A DNA stretch of 64,000 nucleotides from Chrysaora quinquecirrha (Eukaryota > Cnidaria > Scyphozoa > Semaeostomeae > Pelagiidae). Made by a program: the position numbers and the translations under genes. Below the pieces are notes generated by a model. That model did not search any database. It saw only the letters and a list, made by a program, of their open reading frames with translations, and was not told the DNA's origin. Shown in pieces: positions 56,571 to 64,000 of the stretch; the stretch's first letter is position 1, and each line of letters begins with the position of its first letter. The stretch spans positions 71,250 through 135,249 of the forward strand of contig JACTAT010000014.1 of assembly GCA_014526335.1 (NCBI GenBank), in the 5' to 3' direction.

Positions 56571-56711
56571 TTGCAAGCATCTACAAAGTATGCCATCGCT
56601 TTGTTTCTTATCTCATTCCTGCCGTGCATGTTATTCACCAAACTCTGACCTATTAATACGCAAGCATAATACAGCATTTCTTGTTCAACTTTGTATTTGT
56701 GTTTCATTGCG
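56571..56711 (-). CDS. CFAP46: CFAP46 exon 9
   Basis: Acceptor cttccag|CG, donor TGCAA|GTAAGT. Peptide KVEQEMLYYACVLIGQSLVN continues NKAMAYFVDACK, against vertebrate EAQLVAEMLCTATCIQGRSI...AAKAFTESARF. Confidence 0.93.
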
Positions 56712-56928
56712 CTGGAAGAGAAATTTTAACCTGTAAATACATCAACAAGACATAAATATAGTATTTCAATAATGATATTGCTAGAACATTGCCATAAATT
56801 CTTTGTAAAGTGTGCGTGGTCAAAAGGGCACCTAAACACATACCTGGTCGTAGAGGCTTACGTGCTCTATCTACAAGCAAAAGCAACATTAGATCCTTTA
56901 ATATCAAATTGCTATCAAACAGACTTAC

Positions 56929-57107
56929 TCATTCATTTTATCATATCTCAAGAACTTCCTTTCTCTACCAAGATCAAGAGCACGATCACAACAGAGGGAA
57001 ACAGCTTCATGATTTGAAGAAGTAAATGCAAGTGAACCAAGACGAGTCCATGTTTCAATCTCTATTAATCGATCACTCCATTGACATGCTTCAGCAAGTT
57101 TAATAGT
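56929..57107 (-). CDS. CFAP46: CFAP46 exon 8
   Basis: Acceptor cttttag|AC, donor AATGA|GTAAGT. Peptide KLAEACQWSDRLIEIETWTR, then SSNHEAVSLCCDRALDLG, against vertebrate [20 protein letters not shown] / ARDHEATMACAHRALEMG. Confidence 0.95.
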
Positions 57108-57725
57108 CTAAAAGAACAAGACAACATCCAGTCCTTCATTCATTCAATTTTCTTTGTAGAAAAATCTAAGACATTATATGAAATCAAAGCAAAAACTTGA
57201 CAAAGTAGAGCTAAAATTCAGCTGAAGTACTAGAAAATGCTAGAAATAAAAAGAAATACTAGATGTTAGGAAATTCAGGTGCCAAGGTATTGTTCATGTC
57301 TGCTTATACTCTCTTAGAAATGTGCAAAGGGCTCTGATGTTTAGGACAATACTGAACATGAAGATCATGAAGTTAGAAGGGCTAGGCAATTGGTTTATTC
57401 AAGCTACGGACATGCCAACTACGTTTACCGAGGAAGCGATCCTCGGAAAGGTGTTTAGACACACTGTGTCTTTCTTATCGAGGAGCATGAACTGATATAA
57501 CATTGATAGTTTTGAGTGCTATTTAGAGGAACGAAAGTCGGAAACAGACCAAAATTTTAAACCAGGAATATAATACTGAGATATGGAACGCCAACAGTTA
57601 ATAAGAAAGAATGGTTGAATTAATCATATACCGGGCTGCAGATTTACCAACCATTTTAACTTACTTAGGCATTAATAAACAGATGACTGACATCTAAAGG
57701 CTAGGATCAATATGAAGACTCAAAA

Positions 57726-58068
57726 GCCCTGGCCAAACAATGAAAATTTGTTGGTCAAACATTTGAAATTTGTTTAACAAGCAATGTTTGAATGTTTAGC
57801 CATGTCACAAAATATTGCTTTGCAAGGTAAATAAAATTTTCACACAATGTTTTTTACATAGTTATAAAACATTTCTTGCTTGATGCAAAATATGTTTGAC
57901 AAGCGATGAATTGCAAACATGGAAAAAGCTCAATAACATTTTTTTGCTTGATGCAAGAAAAAATGTTTGGTAAGCACTCTTTAAGACATGACCAAATGGT
58001 CAAACATTTTGCTAGACAAGAAAATTTCATATGCTTGACAAACGATGTTTGATCGTTTGGCCAGGGGC
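57726..58068. mobile_element. MITE-C family copy, 343 bp
   Basis: Ends GCCCTGGCCAAACAATG and GTTTGATCGTTTGGCCAGGG; repeated AATGTTTGAC / TTGCTTGATGCAA words. Intronic, between exons 8 and 7. Confidence 0.75.
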
Positions 58069-58113
58069 TAGGATGACTTCCTTTGCCTTTGGCAAAAAAT
58101 ATTGCATAAATAC

Positions 58114-58224
58114 ATACCTCGGTAAGCCAGGACAGTTAGCAATTTCACATCCAGATGATATTTGTAAAGTAAGAGCTTCTAAAGCACACAGACATTTGCT
58201 CATTGGTCCTTGGCTGTTTGGCGA
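58114..58224 (-). CDS. CFAP46: CFAP46 exon 7
   Basis: Acceptor ttcttctag|TC. Two GT donors lie 4 bp apart; AGGTAT|GTATTT keeps phase 0 into exon 8, whereas AG|GTATGT does not. Peptide GPMSKCLCALEALTLQISSG is TPR-like and aligns with vertebrate VTRVLVALEMYSCNG. Confidence 0.82.
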
Positions 58225-58740
58225 CTAGAAGAAAGAGGAACATGTGGTTAAAAATTACGAAAATCTCTCATGCACAACAGCAATTTCCGAGTAGAATTTC
58301 ATGTCTTAACACGAATCTGAATATTAGATTAATCGGCACATCGTGTCTGCAGACATTGCTAAAATTAACACCAAGGCAACGCCAGCAACAATTTGAAGAA
58401 ATTTTGATTCAGATTTTCGCCAAACAAGGATACTCTGCCTACAAGTAAAATAAGAAGACGTATATATCAAGAGCCTGGAAAAGACAGAGGCATAATTAGG
58501 AAGAGTGTGATAGGACGTTTCGGACTTTCAGCCTTTTACCTTCAGCCTAAAAAGTTGACGTCATTTTAAAGAAGGACGACATCACAGCCATCATCATTTT
58601 GTTGAAACAAATTGAAGGTCTTCATATTTGATAAGATTAGATAATACCTCAATAATAGTAAGGATACTTATATAACAATAGTTAGTTACGAAATATTTCT
58701 GGTTTGCTAACAGCATTAAAACAACTAATATTAAAGTTAC

Positions 58741-58890
58741 CTCCTCTTCATGGCCAAGGCTTTTAGGCAGCTGTTGTCCAGTCAATATTTTACACAAGAC
58801 CCATGATTTGATTAATGGCTGACGCACTGAGATCGGTACCATATTACGCACTTCAATTCCACTGGTCACGTTCAAGGAGTGTTCCAAAAT
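58741..58890 (-). CDS. CFAP46: CFAP46 exon 6
   Basis: Acceptor cactgcag|AT, donor GAGGAG|GTAACT, 50 codons. Peptide VRNMVPISVRQPLIKSWVLC then KILTGQQLPKSLG, against vertebrate [30 protein letters not shown]. Confidence 0.92.
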
Positions 58891-59475
58891 CTGCAGTGAA
58901 TAAAGATGAAGATGAATAACTAAAGATGAGCCTCGGATGCTTTAGTTATGATTTCATACTTCACATGTATCACAAAATACTTGCATAACTTGCAAGAGAA
59001 GAAAAGGGACTTCGAACTATGGATGTCTGGAATACGAGCGAGCTAGAATACGAGTTTGCCAAATTTTTTCAAAACGCCAAGAGAGAGTAAAACAATTTCT
59101 TTCTTTCTATCTATCTGAAGAAATTTTTTAACGAATTTCCACCGAAAAGAAGATTAATGTGCTGTTTTTCAACTTTTGAAGAATTATTTAGAGTAAATTT
59201 ACGCTTTTTCTGGACTGTATCAATCCAATGTTTTCAGAACGACTAAATTTTGCCAATTTTTAGGCCAAACAAAATTGATGGTATTTAGGCGGATCAAGAG
59301 GCAATTCCACAAGAGATCATAAGAATAGAGGAAATGCTCTAATTGTGCTATCTCTCAATCGTTCTAATATTTGTATTGATGCAGATAAGATACATGCAGA
59401 TATAGAAATGAAGGAGAAATTCTGAAAAGGCGAGCTTGGTATCACCGAGCACTATGTTTGAAGAATGTGCCTCAC

Positions 59476-59701
59476 CTCTAAAGCAATTTTTAAGTCATTT
59501 AATGCCTCAGGTTCTGTGACTCCAACAAATGATCTGCTTTTGACAAATGCTGGAGATGCACTTGTACTTTGCTTCCCATGTTTTGGTTTCTTATCTTTCT
59601 CTGTTGCCATAGTAGGACTTGGTGCAAATGAATTGGGTAAATGGTTTTGCATATAGCCACGAGCCAGGGCGTGGGATATTTCACATAATATCCACGCTTC
59701 T
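59476..59701 (-). CDS. CFAP46: CFAP46 exon 5
   Basis: Acceptor cctttctag|AG, donor TTAGAG|GTGAGG. Peptide EAWILCEISHALARGYMQNH, then a Lys/Ser-rich linker and EPEALNDLKIALE, against vertebrate VTLCNTLARGLI...EIKTALEV. Confidence 0.92.
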
Positions 59702-59834
59702 CTAGAAAGGAAATGCACAATGGTCAGATGAATTTTTCTTAGGTTTACGCTAAGTAAAGAATGCATTCTAAAAATGATTTTTCGAACATTTGGAGACTGA
59801 TACTTTAATTGTCACTATGTAGCTAGATTTTTCC

Positions 59835-60070
59835 ACAAGTGTCATACCACAATAGATGGGATTCGAGCTTGGACTGCATTACCAAGGCTCTCCTGCCATT
59901 TTACTTTTTTGGGTTTCAGCTATTTTGAGCCTTTTCCAATACCATACATATTTATGAATCTTTTCATGAATTGCAAACACTAGGAGTGATTTTTCCACAA
60001 GTGGCGTATCACATTAGATGGGATTCGAACCTAGACTGCATGACCAGACAGCCATCGTCTATATATACTG
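59835..60070 (-). mobile_element. Two tRNA-like SINE fragments
   Basis: TTTTTCCACAAGTG...GATGGGATTCGA occurs at about 59,829-59,870 and 59,990-60,030. On the minus strand the second copy shows GGTTCGAATCC, an exact Pol III B-box form, but no full cloverleaf. Confidence 0.45.
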
Positions 60071-60182
60071 TAACTATGTAGCTGTGCAGCTATGTATAAG
60101 CTATGTATCTTCTACCAACCGTGCTACCTGGCCAGAGGATCCTAGGTGTACTACTAGCTCAAATTGCCAATCTGGAGCTTCG

Positions 60183-60265
60183 ATACAGGAAGGACCAGTT
60201 GATCAGTTGGTATAGCATTTGCCTACATAGTGACAGGGTAATCGGTTCGAGCCCAGTCCTGTTCG
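60183..60265 (+). mobile_element. tRNA-derived SINE head
   Basis: TGATCAGTTGGTATAGCATT fits a tRNA D-arm/A box and GGTTCGAGCCC a B box, about 45 bp apart. The acceptor stems do not pair, so this is a SINE or tRNA fossil rather than a tRNA gene. Confidence 0.5.
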
Positions 60266-60614
60266 CATCAATTTCTGACATCTTCTCTAGATTAATTCAC
60301 TGAGTTGTTGTGTTTGAAAACAACGTTTCATTGTCTTGACACTTATGCTATTATTTCAGTGAATGCTACCGTGCCAGAAGCCGGACAACGTAAGGTCACA
60401 GAAGTCTGGGAGCATAAAGCGTCCGTTTAAAAATTTACAGCTGCAGAAGCAATCTATAGAACCTGCATCATAAATTGAGCCTTGAAATCTGTTCGTCCGA
60501 AATCAATGGGGCTTTTTAATCTATCTGTACATCTCCTTTATAGAAATAATGAAATCGCTGCGTCAAAAAATAGTACAAACACAAACGTTATACAAAATTA
60601 ACGTTTAGACTTAC

Positions 60615-60827
60615 CCAGTGTAGCCTACAGTTTTCATTGATTCATAGATCGGCTGAAAGATTGGAACAATCTTTGAAAAATCACCAGCTTCCAGTACATG
60701 ATTCAGAAAGTTCCAAAGATATATGCCAGCATTGCATACAATCCAAGGGGCACCAAGATCGACACCTATTTTTGCACCACGTTGAAATCCACTGATAGCA
60801 TATTGAGACAGTGAAGCAATCCAGTCA
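60615..60827 (-). CDS. CFAP46: CFAP46 exon 4
   Basis: Acceptor tattaacag|TG, donor CACTGG|GTAAGT. Peptide SDWIASLSQYAISGFQRGAK, then GAPWIVCNAGIYLWNFLNH, against vertebrate RDWIQSLSHYATSNWLQGAE / GEAWIVQNAVVYVLNHNHH. Confidence 0.96.
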
Positions 60828-61049
60828 CTGTTAATAGGAATAGGAATTCATCATTTTTCCTTGTTCTCTATCGAATTTAAATTAATTCAAAGACAAAAAA
60901 GCAATAGCAACAGCCGACACGCAATGAGGATGATGTACTTGGATTAAGAAGGCAATTGTTTCGAACTGTTTAGCTCAGATTGTCAGCAGTTCTTCAATTT
61001 TTGTATAAGCTATAGTTTAACTTCGGTTGCTTTCTAACGCTTCAGTCTC

Positions 61050-61400
61050 CAGACTAGAGTAAGAAACTTTCAGAAATTAACTGAAAGATGATTGAGAATA
61101 CAATCGGAAATAATCCATAGAGAAAACGCGACAAATCAATACGACCAAGAAAAATCTCAAACCTACGACCAGTACCGTCGAGAGAGGGACTCGGCTGGGT
61201 GAAAGGTCCAACACCGGGCTCTAAAGAGGCTCGCAAAATTGAAATTAACTTACTTTTACCCTCAAACCAGCTGAAGGCCCTTTTAGACTTTATTACTTTG
61301 GGGCTCCCGCTGCCTCTTGATAGCCCTACCTGCAACCATAGGCATACAGGGCAAGAGGCTGCAAGTTTGAGGCCTGCCCCTCTCATATCAAATCTCTCAC
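61050..61400. other. GC-richer intronic island
   Basis: A segment with longer open frames on both strands (61,054-61,386 minus; 61,199-61,441 plus) and higher GC than its surroundings. I recognise no protein. It may be a decayed insertion. Confidence 0.3.
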
Positions 61401-61494
61401 GTTTAGCTAATTCTGAACAGAAAGCTTTAGTTTTCTGCTAAGAGATGGATGGAGCAATTATAGTAATTATAATTATGGAAGAGTAAAAGCACAC

Positions 61495-61634
61495 CTGTAT
61501 GCTTTCCATTCAGACGTCTCTTCCATTCTTATTAGTTTTCCTTCGCGGCTCTTTGGTTTTGAAGATGTGTCTTCGATAGCAGTAGGATTCTCTAACAACT
61601 TCACACCTTCAGTTTGCAGAAGATGAACCAAAGC
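61495..61634 (-). CDS. CFAP46: CFAP46 exon 3
   Basis: Acceptor tgtttag|GC, donor ATACAG|GTGTGC. Peptide ALVHLLQTEGVKLLENP, against vertebrate ATVHLLQSEGVQL, then a variable segment ending EETSEWKAYR. Confidence 0.94.
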
Positions 61635-62244
61635 CTAAACAAGCAATGTAAGATATCAATAAAAGTCTCGTACAACAGTAGTCGTCTTATAACCAGCTAA
61701 TACCGCTCATTATAAACATGAGAATCATTGGAGTAAACACTATAAAAAGACTGAATGCGACTGTTAAGCGACATTTTCAAGGACCTTAGCTCTTAGTTTT
61801 AACTCAGCTCTCTATCCTTCCAAAGCTGGTAAGTGAGACGTCAGGGCTTTTATTCTAGAATATCAGTATTAAGAAAAAGTTTTAAGTCTTGGTAATTTGT
61901 ACAACCAACTTATTTCAACCGTGTCTTAGATAAAGACTGCTTGCTTGCTTGATTTCTTGCTTGCATGCTTCATTTTCATAGTTTAAAACCATGTCATGGC
62001 AAGCTAAATAAGACTTAGGGCCATCACAATCCATTTGTTAGGCCAAAAGCCAAACATCGAGAGATGTGGAAAATTAAAATGGTACTATGTGACGTACTTA
62101 ATTTCTTACATGGCGGAACAGCGAGAACAATGAAAGATCGCATAATACCAAGGTTCAATCTTAAACAGAGTACATGTATCGTGCAGAATAATCAATTGAT
62201 TGTGATGATAAACCAATTAGCTTTAAAAGAAGCTTCATGTTTAC

Positions 62245-62512
62245 CTCTGCATAAATAAAGTGTATTTCAGCAATAATTCTCATCATATCTCGGTCTTCAT
62301 CAACTGATTTGTGTCCTTCGGTATTACTTCCATCACTGGTAGGACCAATGCTTTGAGCTATTGTTTTGCTCTCTGCCTTAGCGCTCGTTTCTCTAGCATT
62401 ACGATCCCAGCGACCATCATCATACAAGAGGCAAAATTTCGCAGCCACTCTTACTACATCCCAAACGTTCTGTTTCCTGGCAGTTTTAACAAGATCTGCC
62501 CAAATCTGCACC
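62245..62512 (-). CDS. CFAP46: CFAP46 exon 2
   Basis: Acceptor ctcttccag|GG, donor GCAGAG|GTAAAC. Peptide VQIWADLVKTARKQNVWDVV, then AAKFCLLYDD and IIAEIHFIYAE, closely matching vertebrate [20 protein letters not shown] / ASRFCLLYD / QAEIHFLNAE. Joins exon 1 in phase through an Arg codon. Confidence 0.96.
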
Positions 62513-62699
62513 CTGGAAGAGCAAATTAAGATTAGATATATAGTACCATTAGTATGGATGGCACAGCGTAATTTCGTAACAGAAAAATTAACATTCTCAA
62601 AGTGTTGAACTTTACGAATGAAAATTTTGCAGATAACAAGTCGCATCTTATTGGATATCCCAGATCCCAATGCTCTTTAAGAGCTATTTTTCAACAAGC

Positions 62700-62843
62700 A
62701 GAGATGCTTGATAAGATGAATCAATAGACACGTTTCGCCATGTGCTGCAAAATTTACTTCGAGTCAGAACGTTAGTTTCTTCATGAATTTTCAAATAATT
62801 GCTCCTTTTTGAGATGGATTTCAAATAAGCTCCCCGCGCGATA
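62700..62843. mobile_element. MITE-B copy, interrupted
   Basis: CAGAACGTTAGTTTCTTCAT, then TTTTCAAATAATTGCTCCT and AAATAAGCTCCCC match MITE-B. The expected end (TTAATCGAGGAAA-like) reappears as TCAAATCTAGGAAAAACG at 63,128, just past the MITE-C copy. Confidence 0.55.
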
Positions 62844-63127
62844 GGCCCTGGTCAAACGATCAAACATTGTTGGTCCAACATTTGAGATTTGCTTGTCAAG
62901 CAAAATGTTTTACCGTTGGGCACGTTCAAAAACAATGCTCGTCCAACATTTTTTGTTTGCGTCAAGCAACAAGTGTTTTTAAAATTTTCAAAAACATCAC
63001 GCGACAAATTATATTACTTTTGCTTGCCAAGCAATGTTATTGGTCAGTCATGGCAAAACGGCAAAACATTTGTTGTAAAGCAAATTTGAAATGTTAAACC
63101 AACAATTTTGATCGTTTGGCTGGGGCC
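62844..63127. mobile_element. MITE-C family copy, 284 bp
   Basis: Ends GGCCCTGGTCAAACG and CGTTTGGCTGGGGCC; body ATCAAACATTGTTGGTCCAA, CCAACATTTTTTGTTTGCG, AAACATCACGCGAC. Very close to the copy at 54,496; inserted within MITE-B. Confidence 0.78.
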
Positions 63128-63263
63128 TCAAATCTAGGAAAAACGTTGTCTGATTTTCTCTCACAATAATTCAAATTCAAAAATTTGTTAACACAATAAC
63201 GGGTGTTAATTCTATTGGCCCCAACTGGTATATGCATTAATGAAACGCAAATGATTCTCTGAC

Positions 63264-63505
63264 CTTTCCCTGTCATTGTCATTGCCAAGCCTCTTCAAAT
63301 GTCCGGCTGCTTTCGCCATACTCTTTGTATATCTTGTTGCCTTTTCAGAATATTGCTTAGGATCATGGAGATTGTGCTTATTAGTTTGAAGGAATGATTC
63401 GCCATCCAGTACAAGACCAAATGCATCTGAAGCTAATGCCAAGCCTGCTTTAACTAGAGATGCTCTCTTCATTTGTGCATTTCCAGTTTCACTTGTTGCT
63501 CGTGC
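63264..63505 (-). CDS. CFAP46: CFAP46 exon 1 in window (internal exon)
   Basis: Acceptor ttattgcatag|GC, donor GAAAG|GTCAGA. Peptide MKRASLVKAGLALASDAFGL, then KAAGHLKRLGNDNDRER, against vertebrate [20 protein letters not shown] / KAAGHLRRLGNENDKER. In the vertebrate protein this lies near residue 500, so the TPR-rich N terminus is beyond the window. Confidence 0.96.
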
Positions 63506-64000
63506 CTATGCAATAAATGATTACCACTAGTTAACTCAAATTGCAAGACAACATCATGCAAAAAGGGCACTACAGAATTGCGGGTCGTAATCGCCTCAAG
63601 AAGATGAAACAGAACACTGCTAAACAATGCTTGTACATAATGATGGTAACAGTGCTTAGATTAACTATTGACCTTTTGATCCATTTTATGGCCTTTTAAT
63701 TTTTTTTAACTAAATGAGGTCTGAAAGTTTCTTATACTGTTCCTTGTCGTAATGTATATTTGAATACTTATTTTTACAGCAAATTCTTTTAAACTTGCTT
63801 CTTGCTTTGCGAGTCTTTTAGGGAAGAGTAATGAGAAATATCTTATGTACTCGGTTATTTAGATGTAAAACCGTCTTGTTTCTTGAAAAAAGTTGTTCTT
63901 AGTTTTTCATTCGAGCTTCGATAGTTCCTTAAAGTTCCTTAATTTTTGGGAATTTTTAGAGGCTTACAAAGGTGTCACTTATACTCAAAGTCATTTACAA
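63506..64000. other. CFAP46 intron, upstream edge
   Basis: No exon seen. GTCTGAAAGTTTCTTA and AGTTCCTTAA words near 63,720-63,960 recall the TA-flanked MITE family, but I cannot define ends. Confidence 0.4.

Noticed and set aside
61054..61386. 110-codon minus-strand frame as a CFAP46 exon
   Set aside because: Exons 3 and 4 join exactly in phase without it and the peptide does not resemble CFAP46.

Overview
This is a eukaryotic, almost certainly animal, nuclear window. It is AT-rich and intron-dense, with GT-AG splice sites, an intronic tRNA gene, abundant MITE-like repeats and minisatellites, and one decayed LINE-type reverse transcriptase. The two protein genes are strongly diverged from the vertebrate versions I remember. 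That fits an invertebrate, possibly an early-branching one such as a sponge or cnidarian, but I cannot fix the phylum from sequence alone. There is no prokaryotic operon, CRISPR array or phage here.

Layout. (1) 1-5,086, plus strand: the 3' part of a RhoBTB-family gene, with two exons joining in phase and covering the end of the second BTB domain and the RhoBTB C-terminal region; its 5' part lies left of the window. (2) 5.1-14.6 kb: no convincing gene. It holds a diverged tandem array of about 125-bp units, split by a 3.34-kb foldback transposon with arms of about 1.2 kb and by a 229-bp MITE, and then further MITE and tandem-repeat DNA. (3) 14,670-63,505, minus strand: one gene, CFAP46 (TTC40, the ciliary central-apparatus TPR protein). 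I reconstructed 49 candidate exons (about 6.8 kb, about 2,270 codons) from splice sites, reading phase and similarity to remembered vertebrate CFAP46. The first roughly 500 residues lie right of the window. The two genes are convergent (tail to tail).

The CFAP46 introns carry most of the repeats. One intron, between exons 14 and 15 (38,750-52,540, 13.8 kb), is almost entirely a 9-bp-based, G-rich minisatellite with a regularly recurring AT-rich spacer. It is interrupted once by a 5'-truncated, frameshifted reverse transcriptase copy. The giant open reading frames of up to about 2,780 codons in this array are an artefact of a stop-free repeat whose period is a multiple of three. Other introns carry a MITE family of about 230-440 bp, a separate MITE family of about 380 bp with TA target duplications, foldback elements, SINE-like pieces and a tRNA-Gly(GCC) gene.

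The most interesting biological observation is in CFAP46 itself. Its C-terminal exons read as a degenerate CHAT (caspase/separase-like) domain in which the catalytic His and Cys positions look substituted, so the gene may be an eukaryotic TPR plus pseudo-CHAT protein. This is an inference that a profile or structure comparison could settle. Two exon junctions of CFAP46 (22/23 and 43/44) do not join in phase in my model, so a small exon may be missing at each.
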